NCBI GenBank assembly: GCA_009692275.1
Contig: SHZL01000088.1
Location: 1 to 9,779 of the forward strand
DNA length: 9,779 nt
Origin: Lysobacterales bacterium
Lineage (GTDB): Bacteria; Pseudomonadota; Gammaproteobacteria; Xanthomonadales; SZUA-36
Direction: 5' to 3'
The notes under the pieces were generated by a model that was given only the letters and a program-made list of their open reading frames with translations, did not search any database and was not told the DNA's origin. Positions 1-5,988 of this stretch are shown here, piece after piece; the stretch's first letter is position 1, and every line of letters begins with the position of its first letter. Both the position numbers and the translations under genes were made by a program.

Positions 1-1
1 G

Positions 2-511
2 GACGAGCCCGAAATCTGTCGCGTGGCAACGGTGGACGCCGTATTTGGTGAATCCCTGCACCGGTGGTTCGGGGTCATTTTCTGGTTTGCCCTGCTCGGC
101 GTGGCCGGTGCATTCATGTACCGCATCGTGGACTGGCTGGCGCGTGAGCCATCCAGCCTGTCCGCTGCCCAGAAGCAGCTTTTTGCCCGCACCCGGCAGG
201 TTCTCGACTGGCCCGCGGCACAGCTCATGACCCTGGCGCTGGCTATCGCGACCGATTTTGATTCCGTATTCCTGGCGTGGAAGCGTTACCACGATGAGCA
301 GGGTCACGGTTTGTTCGAAGGCAACAACGGCTTCCTCCTGGCGAGTGCACGGCAGATCGTCCTCAGTGGTCACGCCGCCAGGGATGGTTATGCGGACCAG
401 TTGGACGGGCCGCTGGCTACTTTGAAACAATCCATGGACCTGGTGTGGCGTGTGCTCGGTGTGTGGGTTACCGTTCTGGCGCTGCTGCTGCTGATCGACG
501 TTATTACCTGA
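2..511 (+). CDS. ampE: AmpE-like inner-membrane protein, 5' partial
   Basis: This is the C-terminal part (169 codons plus stop) of an AmpE-type multi-spanning inner-membrane protein. The frame is open to the left edge, so the true start lies outside; the first in-frame GTG, at 23, is not a credible start. What is seen: an HRWFGVIFWF segment running into a hydrophobic stretch that ends in MYRIVDWLA, matching the AmpE 'FWF..LG.aGA..YR' core. A second hydrophobic stretch follows (WPAAQLMTLALAIATDF), then a C-terminal membrane segment (VLGVWVTVLALLLLIDVIT). AmpE of enterobacteria is about 284 residues, so roughly 60% is visible. The family is tied to the ampD-ampE beta-lactamase regulatory locus and is distantly related to CobD/CbiB; its biochemical role is poorly defined. 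The next gene starts 5 nt downstream, which suggests co-transcription. The family call is from remembered motifs. Confidence 0.72.
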   Translation, partial: DEPEICRVATVDAVFGESLHRWFGVIFWFALLGVAGAFMYRIVDWLAREPSSLSAAQKQLFARTRQVLDWPAAQLMTLALAIATDFDSVFLAWKRYHDEQGHGLFEGNNGFLLASARQIVLSGHAARDGYADQLDGPLATLKQSMDLVWRVLGVWVTVLALLLLIDVIT

Positions 512-516
512 GCCAT

Positions 517-1416
517 ATGAATTTATTGCTGGCCGCAGTGCTGGCCGTAGTGCTGACCTTTGGGCTGCTGTTCTGCAGCCTGCCACTGGCGGCTGACATC
601 GGGTTGCCGCAGGCGGATGGCACTGTGCTGGTGCTGCCCCACCCCGCGCAGTCCATCATCACCCTGGCGCCCAACCTGGCCGAACTGGTTTATGCCGCCG
701 GCTCTGGCGACCGCTTGATTGCCACGGTGGAATACAGCGACTACCCGGAAGCTGCTGCCCGGCTGCCCCGTGTCGGTGATGCATTCCGCCTGGACCTTGA
801 GCAGATTCTCAGCCTCAAGCCGGACTTGGTCATCGCATGGGACAGCGGCAATCCGCAAGCAGCGATCGCCCGCTTGCGCTCACTTGATGTAGCAACCTGG
901 TCGGTCGAGATCCGAGAGCCCGCAGATATTGCGGCGATACTTGAGCAAATCGGCCAGGCCACCGGGAAACCGGAGGCGGCCCAGGAAGCTGCCGCGCAGA
1001 TACGATTAGAGCTGGTGGAGCTTCAGCAACAGTATGCCGGGGCCACAGTTGTGAGCTACTTCTACCAGGTTGCTTCCAGTCCGCTCTACACCATCAACGG
1101 CCAGCACCTGGTTTCCCGCGGTTTTGAGTTATGCGGGGGCGCGAACATTTTTCAGGACGCTGCCATGCTGGCGCCGCAGGTCAGCTACGAGGCCGTGATA
1201 GCCGCCGATCCGCAGGTCTTGCTCGCGTCTGCATCACCCGGCGAAGAAAATTCGTTGACCAGGTGGCTGGATTGGCCCCGCATGCAGGCAGTCCGCAAGG
1301 GTGCCTTGTTCACTTTGCCAGCGGACGAAATCAGCCGTGCGACGCCACGAACCCTGGATGCATTGGCTGAGGGTTGCAGGTTGTTAAACGAATCAAGAAC
1401 CGCCAGTGGCCGTTAG
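517..1416 (+). CDS. btuF: Cobalamin-binding periplasmic protein (BtuF-like, TroA fold)
   Basis: A 299-residue periplasmic substrate-binding protein of the BtuF/TroA-like type, expected to capture vitamin B12 and pass it to a BtuCD ABC transporter. Residues 1-26 form a long signal peptide or anchor ending LPLAA; LLFC is not a good lipobox. Residues 46-77 hold the usual 'iitLAPnlaELvyAaG..drliatveysdyP' block. Residues 84-108 carry PRVGD...LDLEQILSLKPDLVIAW, typical of the family. The C-lobe has GFELCGGANIF (202-212), VSYEAVIAADPQVLL (222-236) and ALFTLPADEISRATPRTL (263-280). ATG 517 is preferred because it begins the signal peptide. The frame is open further upstream but there overlaps ampE out of frame. 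No strong Shine-Dalgarno is visible, so translation may be coupled to ampE. No permease or ATPase gene is in the window. A siderophore-binding relative is possible but less likely. Confidence 0.82.
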   Translation: MNLLLAAVLAVVLTFGLLFCSLPLAADIGLPQADGTVLVLPHPAQSIITLAPNLAELVYAAGSGDRLIATVEYSDYPEAAARLPRVGDAFRLDLEQILSLKPDLVIAWDSGNPQAAIARLRSLDVATWSVEIREPADIAAILEQIGQATGKPEAAQEAAAQIRLELVELQQQYAGATVVSYFYQVASSPLYTINGQHLVSRGFELCGGANIFQDAAMLAPQVSYEAVIAADPQVLLASASPGEENSLTRWLDWPRMQAVRKGALFTLPADEISRATPRTLDALAEGCRLLNESRTASGR

Positions 1417-1442
1417 GGCTGCTAATTGGCGTTCTGTTTTTT
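1401..1442 (+). terminator. Possible terminator of the ampE-btuF operon
   Basis: The btuF stop codon (TAG, 1414-1416) sits in the left arm of a small hairpin, TTAG-ggctg-CTAA (1413-1425). Outer arms CGCCA (1401-1405) and TGGCG (1426-1430) could pair with an asymmetric internal loop. A run of six T follows at 1437-1442. The gap between stem and T tract and the uneven stem make it a weak candidate. The convergent DUF4136 gene ends in the same place. Confidence 0.28.
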
Positions 1443-1994
1443 GATCCGGTCCCACTTTTCAAACAATTCTTTTATCGCTCCTTGAATATTGCTCTCCGTC
1501 CTCTGCGGATCCGAAGACACGGATTCTTCCGCAATACCCCGCCAAACAATTTTCTTGGTGGCTACCGCTGCAGCATCTATGACCAAAGTGCCTTCAGTGA
1601 AGGTGGATTCCGTAGTTGTTGCCATTCCCATACCACCAAACCGGCCCCAACCCACGCCAAAACCAATTCCCGGTCCCATGGTGTTGAGCACAACATTCTG
1701 CTTGGTGGAAGCGTCATAGGTGATTTGCAGATCCGGATTTTCCGTTACTTGCGCCAAGCCCTGACCGATGAACGCCTGGATGATCATGCCCTGCACCTTT
1801 TGATCCATGATCGGGTCTTGCTGCGCCAACATGCCAGTGGGGTTGGGGGTCAATTGGAAGGTATGAAAATTATTGAAATTTACCGTGTTGTCGTAATCCA
1901 CGTTGACGTCATAGGCCTGTACTGATGCGGAAAGCAGGCTGGCGACTAAACCGACGTACGCGGCCCGGCAGAAGTTGAAGGACATGGTGTTCAT
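1422..1994 (-). CDS. Secreted DUF4136-type protein
   Basis: A 190-residue exported protein with features of the DUF4136 family, whose function is unknown and whose members are usually envelope lipoproteins. Residues 1-27 form a signal peptide ending SVQA. There is no lipobox cysteine, so this copy is predicted soluble in the periplasm. Family features seen: VNVDYDNTVNFNNFHTFQ (30-47), a glycine-rich segment with GFGVGWGRFGGMGM (111-124), EGTLVIDAA (134-142), KKIVWRG (147-153) and a C-terminal helix around AIKELFEKW (173-181). ATG 1994 has a strong AAGGAGAA site about 9 nt upstream (2003-2010). An in-frame ATG at 1985 is an alternative but spaced less well. It is the last of five signal-peptide genes on this strand and ends 5 bp from the convergent btuF gene. 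Confidence 0.78.
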   Translation of the reverse strand: MNTMSFNFCRAAYVGLVASLLSASVQAYDVNVDYDNTVNFNNFHTFQLTPNPTGMLAQQDPIMDQKVQGMIIQAFIGQGLAQVTENPDLQITYDASTKQNVVLNTMGPGIGFGVGWGRFGGMGMATTTESTFTEGTLVIDAAAVATKKIVWRGIAEESVSSDPQRTESNIQGAIKELFEKWDRIKKQNAN

Positions 1995-2029
1995 CGCGTA
2001 GTTCTCCTTAAATCACGTTATATGAGAGA

Positions 2030-2050
2030 GCCCCATCTATCTTACGGGGC
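2030..2050 (-). terminator. Weak hairpin between two secreted-protein genes
   Basis: The arms GCCCC and GGGGC (5 bp, 11-nt loop) lie between the stop of the 2080-2502 gene and the start of the DUF4136 gene. On the minus strand the hairpin is followed by TCTCTCATATAA, which is pyrimidine-rich but not a T run. It could be a weak terminator or an mRNA processing or stability element. The short stem makes chance formation plausible. Confidence 0.25.
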
Positions 2051-2079
2051 ATACCTGAGCTGGCTGAAATCTCTGCGTG

Positions 2080-2502
2080 TTAGCGAATGGTGCAAGCGCC
2101 TAAAACGATAAAACCAACCGCTTCGCCCGCCACTGCGAGAGTCATGCTGCCGGTTTCCTCGGAGATTAGCACGCTCCATGCGTACTCATCATCGGTGCCC
2201 TGCACGCTCATGCGATTATTGGGCAGGTGCTCCACCGCGTCGATGGTGCTGGTACGTTCAACCACGTGCTGACGGGTCGTGGAGGCTGTTTTGGTGGCGA
2301 AGTCGATTTCCATGAACACCGGGAAGCCTACCATCCAGGGCGCTCCCGATGTACAAACCCCCGACTCCTCATCGCATGATGTGGCGTGGATGGCAGCGCA
2401 CAGCAAGGGTTTGGAGCCATCGAAAGGACCCTCGGCTTGCGCCACCAGGGACCAGGTCAGCATCGCGGCACCCATTATGCAACAGAGAACATATTTTCCC
2501 AT
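2080..2502 (-). CDS. Small secreted four-cysteine protein, unknown function
   Basis: A 140-residue exported protein. Residues 1-23 form a signal peptide (hydrophobic core with cleavage after AQA). The mature part is about 117 residues and opens with EGPFDGSKPLLCA. It has cysteines at 35, 43, 50 and 137, enough for two disulfides in the periplasm, and no membrane segment. The segment from about 106 to 137, YAWSVLISEETGSMTLAV...GFIVLGAC, looks like alternating beta strands closing with the last cysteine. This layout recalls a family of uncharacterised proteobacterial secreted proteins ending in 'F.vfGaCt', but no function can be given. ATG 2502 is supported by GAGGA (2509-2513) 6 nt upstream. 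Only 33 bp separate it from the upstream glycine-zipper gene, so the two are likely co-transcribed. Confidence 0.75.
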   Translation of the reverse strand: MGKYVLCCIMGAAMLTWSLVAQAEGPFDGSKPLLCAAIHATSCDEESGVCTSGAPWMVGFPVFMEIDFATKTASTTRQHVVERTSTIDAVEHLPNNRMSVQGTDDEYAWSVLISEETGSMTLAVAGEAVGFIVLGACTIR

Positions 2503-2535
2503 TTCAATTCCTCATCTGATTACCACACGTCGGTG

Positions 2536-3024
2536 CTATTGGCTGACTGTGTATTCACGCCCTTGCAGGCATACAGTGTAGGCACGACTAAAATTCGCCT
2601 GTTGTTGCGCGTAGTTTGCAGCCTGCTGATTAGCCCAGGCTTGCTGCTGCTGAGCTTGCTGCTGCTGCTGCTGATGTTTACTCATACCACCCACCAATGC
2701 CCCCGAGGCAGCACCAATGGCCGCGCCTTTGCCCGCGTTACCGGCAATCGCACCCACCGCAACACCCACCAGTGCTCCCGTGAGCAGGCCTTTGCCCACG
2801 CTCGAAGTCGGTGCGGTCTGGGGGGGTGGCGGCGAGGTGGGAGTCATCTGCGCGGCTGGATTAAAACCCGTTTGTTCGGAAGCCCAACTCATGCAGGCCC
2901 CCTCGTCCTGCTTTTGCTGGTCTTTTGACTGTCCCTTGGCTGGATAGACAAAAATCTGAGCTGCTTGCACTGTGCAGCTGATCAGGAGTACTGCACTCGC
3001 AACACACAATTTGAAATTCAACAT
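2536..3024 (-). CDS. Secreted glycine-zipper protein with poly-Q segment
   Basis: A 162-residue exported protein. Residues 1-22 are a signal peptide (start MLNFKLCVAS, cleavage near VQAA). The mature N-terminus carries IFVYPAKGQSKDQQKQDE...CMSWASEQTGFNP, the block that precedes glycine zippers in a widespread proteobacterial envelope family. A proline-rich linker (TPTSPPPPQTAP) follows, then a glycine zipper with repeated small-residue spacing (GLLTGALVGVAVGAIAG and GAAIGAASGALVGG) that probably packs as membrane-associated helices. After it comes a glutamine-rich stretch (HQQQQQQAQQQQAW) and a tail with AYTVCLQGREYTV. Two cysteines could pair. ATG 3024 is chosen over an in-frame start at 3096 because it opens the signal peptide and has GGAG (3033-3036) 8 nt upstream. 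The molecular role is unknown; related zipper proteins sit in the outer membrane or periplasm. Confidence 0.8.
   Translation of the reverse strand: MLNFKLCVASAVLLISCTVQAAQIFVYPAKGQSKDQQKQDEGACMSWASEQTGFNPAAQMTPTSPPPPQTAPTSSVGKGLLTGALVGVAVGAIAGNAGKGAAIGAASGALVGGMSKHQQQQQQAQQQQAWANQQAANYAQQQANFSRAYTVCLQGREYTVSQ
2641..2677 (-). repeat. CAG/CAA trinucleotide run encoding poly-Q
   Basis: A run of CTG units on the plus strand (CAG with a few CAA on the coding strand) encodes the glutamine tract of the glycine-zipper protein. It is interrupted by one alanine codon. Such tracts can change length by slippage in steps of three without breaking the frame. Confidence 0.7.
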
Positions 3025-3061
3025 ATCGTAGGCTCCATGGCGCCCGGAATTGGTGCGGAGA

Positions 3062-3084
3062 CCGGAATGCAGGGTGCATTCCGG
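3062..3084. repeat. Perfect 10-bp inverted repeat with 3-nt loop
   Basis: The arms CCGGAATGCA and TGCATTCCGG flank GGG in the gap between the 3106-3507 gene and the glycine-zipper gene. The hairpin is strong and intergenic. Neither strand has a T tract directly after it, so it is not a textbook Rho-independent terminator. On the minus strand it lies 38 nt upstream of the glycine-zipper start codon, where it could act as a partial terminator, a 3'-end stabiliser of the upstream message or a dyad operator. The structure is clear; the role is open. Confidence 0.6.
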
Positions 3085-3105
3085 CCGCTGGCTCATGACT
3101 ACACT

Positions 3106-3507
3106 TTATTCTGTGGAAACAACCATGGGACCCCAGAAATTGCCCTTCATCTGCTCTTCAGCGGTGGCCTTGGTGTTCACTTTGGCGCCGAGGAAATAGG
3201 TCTTCTTCGCCGCAACATCAACGGTCAATTCGTCGGTGTAAATGTTGTCTTCAGTCATTCCCATGCTGGTGCCCCATTCAGCATTGAACACCAGACTGAC
3301 TTTAACTACATGGCTGCCGGGTGATACCGGCGCATTGGCGCCTGGATCAGGCATCTTTCCGTCAATCGACTCAATGTTCACTCTGAATACGCTGTCGCCA
3401 GGGTGGTCATTGGGGATAACGGTCAAATAGCCCCATTCCGCCGCCGAAACCTGGCCGGCAAACAGGACTGAAGCGGCAACTATGGCCAGGGCGAAAATTT
3501 TCTTCAT
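3106..3507 (-). CDS. Small secreted beta-rich protein, unknown function
   Basis: A 133-residue exported protein with a textbook signal peptide (MKKIFALAIVAASVLFAGQVSA). The mature part is short and strand-rich: WGYLTVIPND, FRVNIESIDGK, a turn-rich ANAPVSPGSH, then VVKVSLVFNAEW, a LTVDVAAKKTYFLGAKV segment and a terminal NFWGPMVVST. The 'dG......v.PG.H.v.v......v.v.a.k.Y.lgA' pattern recalls PEGA-like or DUF2846-like beta-sandwich domains, although no family can be named with confidence. ATG 3507 is preferred over an in-frame start at 3546 because it begins the signal peptide and has AGGAGT (3515-3520) 7 nt upstream. It has no cysteines in the mature part and no lipobox, so it should be soluble in the periplasm. 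It lies 98 nt after the DUF3313 gene. Confidence 0.75.
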   Translation of the reverse strand: MKKIFALAIVAASVLFAGQVSAAEWGYLTVIPNDHPGDSVFRVNIESIDGKMPDPGANAPVSPGSHVVKVSLVFNAEWGTSMGMTEDNIYTDELTVDVAAKKTYFLGAKVNTKATAEEQMKGNFWGPMVVSTE

Positions 3508-3605
3508 GATCAAAACTCCTTCAGGTTGATAACAAAATACACTCACATCCTACCTCCCTACCGCACATACTATCAAACGCGGCAACATGCCCCGCGCGCG
3601 AATGC

Positions 3606-4331
3606 TTACTGCGCCGGTGTCGCTTGCTGGGCTTCTCCCAAATGCGAGATAAGCAAATCCGCCCAATGCCGCAGAATCTGGTCGGCTTCCATGGTATTGG
3701 TCACGCTGTTGGCCATCATGCCGATTCCGCCTTCCTGCCCTGCTTCCGGGTCAATGACCCGCGCCAATAAGGTGCTGGTGGCCGAATCATACAGCTCCAT
3801 GTAGAGCGTCATTTGCCCGGCCGAGGCCACAAATGTGGCGCTCATCCCGGGAGTCATCATGTCCGGCGCCGTGACATCAAGGTTGATGATAGCCGGGCGC
3901 AGTAACAGGACGTTAGGTCCGGTCGTATCGACCACCGGGTGGCCTCTTTTGACCATTTCCTCGGTGAACACCTTGGTGAATTCTGCCGACAACTTCGTGG
4001 TGATGTTAGTCATCTCCAGCGTAGTCATCTGACCATCAAGCCCGATCTCGTTCATGTTGTAGTTGCGCTGGTAATTGGCTTCAAACTGCACGAAACAGTC
4101 AAGAATCTTGACCTCGGTATATTGTGAGAGCGATGTAATACCCGGTTTGACATAGAGTGCATAAACCTTGCTGTGTGGCACCAGTTGCAGTCCATCTGAG
4201 CTGGTCTGAGGCAGCTGACTCTCTGCGATGGCAGCTGAACACAGGCTGAATGCCAGCAGTGCACACACTAGAAATCGGGCTGCGACGAAGGCAGGCATGC
4301 TAAAAGAGGTAGGTTTCAAAGCATTCTCCAT
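3606..4331 (-). CDS. Secreted DUF3313-type protein
   Basis: A 241-residue exported protein resembling the DUF3313 family, whose members are mostly envelope lipoproteins of unknown function. The hydrophobic core at about 16-33 and cleavage near AIA (36) give a signal peptide. No lipobox is seen, unlike many relatives. Family-like features: SSDGLQLVPHSKVYALYVKPG (44-64), SLSQYTEVKILDCFVQFEANYQR (67-89), a central helix with a glycine-histidine turn (VKRGHPVV, 127-134), VLLLRPAIINLDVTAP (141-156) and strands with TLYMELYDSATSTLLARVID (175-194). The start is uncertain: ATG 4331 has no good Shine-Dalgarno, and ATG 4298 (MPAFVAAR) would give a more usual signal-peptide length but also lacks one. 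It is the first of the five signal-peptide genes on this strand, divergent from the patatin gene. Confidence 0.75.
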   Translation of the reverse strand: MENALKPTSFSMPAFVAARFLVCALLAFSLCSAAIAESQLPQTSSDGLQLVPHSKVYALYVKPGITSLSQYTEVKILDCFVQFEANYQRNYNMNEIGLDGQMTTLEMTNITTKLSAEFTKVFTEEMVKRGHPVVDTTGPNVLLLRPAIINLDVTAPDMMTPGMSATFVASAGQMTLYMELYDSATSTLLARVIDPEAGQEGGIGMMANSVTNTMEADQILRHWADLLISHLGEAQQATPAQ

Positions 4332-4490
4332 GAATTAAGGCGTTTTCCGGCTCGCCAATAGACCGCCCAAAGCCCATATTTCTGACACATCTGCTGGCCT
4401 GTGTGCCAACGATTTTGACATGCTCATGGGTTGCCTGCTCTGTGGCACGAAATGTGGGTGCCTAATGTACCAAATCCCTGTAAGAAGAAA

Positions 4491-4518
4491 CAGCCCGAGC
4501 CAGACAGCCCGAGCCAGA
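4491..4518. repeat. 14-bp tandem duplication, two copies
   Basis: CAGCCCGAGCCAGA occurs twice back to back without mismatch. It lies in the non-coding region upstream of the patatin gene. It is most simply a slippage duplication; two copies are too few to call a minisatellite or an iteron array. Confidence 0.75.
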
Positions 4519-4620
4519 CCAGCAGACTGTTGAACAGGCCGGTTTGGAGCCTTGCTTAATGCTAACCCGCCGAAAAGCGTAAAAAACTTGAATTTCTGGC
4601 GCAAAACCGCTGGCATACAG

Positions 4621-4628
4621 TATAAAAT
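4621..4628 (+). promoter_or_regulatory. Possible -10 element of the patatin gene
   Basis: TATAAAAT lies 35 nt before the patatin start codon, a sensible place for a -10 box. The -35 position (about 4597-4603, CTGGCG or TGGCGC) matches the consensus poorly, so the promoter call is weak. Confidence 0.3.
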
Positions 4629-4663
4629 TCGGCAGGCTATGGAATCCACAGGAGCACGACTCA

Positions 4664-5946
4664 ATGTGCCAGCTAACTGAATCGTTCCCGGCCCGAGCCA
4701 CAGCCTCAGCGCCCGCCGTTGGTATCCATACCCTGCTGCAAAAGTGCTGCGGGTTTTTCCTGGTTCTGACCCTGCTGGGTGGCTGTGCTTCCTACGGCGT
4801 TATCGTAAACAAGCCCATACCCGCCGAGCGGACCGGCCCCGCCTACTCCCTGAACACCTGGGCTGAATTCAGCAAAGACAGCGACATCACGTTCATCGTG
4901 TCATTTTCCGGTGGCGGTGCGCGTGCCGCCGCCATGGCCTACGGGGTGCTGCAGGAACTGCGTGACACCAACGTGATAATCGACGGTCAGCAGAAGCGAC
5001 TGCTGGACGAGATTGATCAAATCAGTTCCGTATCCGGCGGGAGTTTCACGGCGGCCTATTACGGCCTGAACGGCGACGGGATATTCAACACCTTCGAGGA
5101 TAACTTCCTGCGCCGTGACGTGGAAGGGCATTTGACCAAGAGCTTGTTCAACCCGTTTCACTGGTTTGGCCACAAAGGCCGCACCTAAAGGGCCATCGAA
5201 TACTACCAGGACATCTTGTTCCATGACGCCACCTTTGCCGACATGCTCAATCCGGAGCGCCCCATGATCATCATCAATGCCTCGGACCTGGCGCAAGGCT
5301 TCCGTTTCTCGTTCATCCAGGGCTATTTCGATTTGCTCTGTTCAGACCTCTCGACCTATCCCGTAGCCAATGCAGTGGCAGCTTCTTCAGCCGTGCCGGT
5401 GGTGTTCAACCCGGTTGTGATTGAAAACTTTGCCGGCTGCGATGGCCTTGCCTGGGCCTGGTCACCCCAGGCTGAGGAAATGGCCAGGAAAGATGCAGAG
5501 TTCGCCATCATCTACGAGGGAGCGAAGTCCTACAAAGAGAAGGAAAACCGTAAGTATATTCACTACGTGGATGGCGGCATTACCGATAACATGGGATTGC
5601 GCGCCATGACCGATGCGCAGTTACACCTCTATAACGCGGCAACTGTGGTCATGGTTAAAGACAAATTGACAAACATGACTCAAATGCTATCCACTCCGGA
5701 AAATCCCATCACAGCCTATTTCATTGAAGTTGGTTTTGATGACGTGCCACAACCCCAATTGAAATATTTTCTGAACAAGGTTCCCACCTCGTTCAATCTT
5801 ACCAACGAACGGTCGATACCCTGATTGCAACCGCGCGCACATTGTTGCACAACGATCCCACCTTCCGAGAATTCCTGGCCACGGTATCCGGGCAGCAACC
5901 GTCCGAGGCGCCGGTCGCTGTGCCGGTTGAGAAGCCAGCCAAATAA
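4664..5946 (+). pseudogene. Broken patatin-like lipoprotein phospholipase gene
   Basis: Remnant of a patatin-family lipid acyl hydrolase. ATG 4664 has AGGAG about 9 nt upstream. Residues 26-41 form a lipoprotein signal with lipobox LGGC (Cys41). The catalytic core is present: the oxyanion block SFSGGGARAAAM (80-91), the nucleophile elbow SSVSGGSF (Ser124, 121-128) and, downstream, the dyad aspartate in VDGGITDN (about 5567-5590). Lesion 1: TAA at 5186-5188 interrupts one continuous frame, because HKGRT-stop-RAIEYYQDIL joins without shift. Lesion 2: one base is missing near 5809-5812; the frame ends at 5824, whereas shifting by one base gives VDTLIATARTLLHNDPTFREFL to a stop at 5944-5946. With one base restored the span is 428 codons including the stop. 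Lesion 3, inferred: family members carry about 45 more residues between DNMGLR and the MTDAQLHLYN segment. The first 174 residues lack the catalytic aspartate and would be inactive alone. Sequencing error remains possible. Confidence 0.85.
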
Positions 5947-5965
5947 GTCCGCCTTAAGGTATGTA

Positions 5966-5988
5966 AGCCCGCTTCACAGCAGCGGGCT
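5966..5988. terminator. Hairpin between convergent patatin and cls genes
   Basis: The perfect 8-bp arms AGCCCGCT (5966-5973) and AGCGGGCT (5981-5988) enclose TCACAGC. The structure lies between the end of the patatin frame and the last codons of cls; the cls stop codon (5974-5976) is in the loop. Being symmetric, it could end transcripts from both sides, but neither side has a clear T tract, so any termination would be weak or need Rho. Confidence 0.5.

Larger units (their letters stand above)
4332..4663. other. Intergenic region between divergent genes
   Basis: This stretch of about 330 bp separates the minus-strand DUF3313 gene from the plus-strand patatin gene and must hold the promoters of both. 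It contains a 14-bp tandem duplication (4491-4518) and an AT-rich TATAAAAT at 4621-4628. No convincing -35 box stands at the usual distance from that element: TTGAAT at 4588-4593 is 27 bp away. A 109-codon open frame on the minus strand spans it, but its product has no recognisable features. No RNA gene was recognised. Confidence 0.5.

Noticed and set aside
1374..1925. 183-codon plus-strand open frame opposite the DUF4136 gene
   Set aside because: It overlaps a gene with a strong ribosome site, signal peptide and family motifs, and its own product has no coherent features.
2011..2025. TATAAC as a -10 box for the DUF4136 gene (minus strand)
   Set aside because: Transcription would begin within the ribosome binding site at 2003-2010, and no good -35 is present.
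2641..2677. CTG triplet run as a non-coding microsatellite or CRISPR-like repeat
   Set aside because: It lies inside a well-supported coding frame and encodes glutamines; there is no repeat-spacer pattern.
4508..4545. CTGTTGAACAG as a LexA-type operator
   Set aside because: The spacing between CTGT and ACAG is 3 bp, not the 8 bp of the gammaproteobacterial LexA box.
4335..4664. 109-codon minus-strand open frame in the divergent intergenic region
   Set aside because: The product lacks family-like motifs, a signal peptide or a good ribosome site, and the region must carry promoters for both flanking genes.
5216..5824. Second half of the patatin as an independent gene starting at TTG 5216
   Set aside because: It lacks the nucleophile and lipoprotein signal, has no ribosome site, and is in the same frame as the upstream half, so it is a fragment of one gene.
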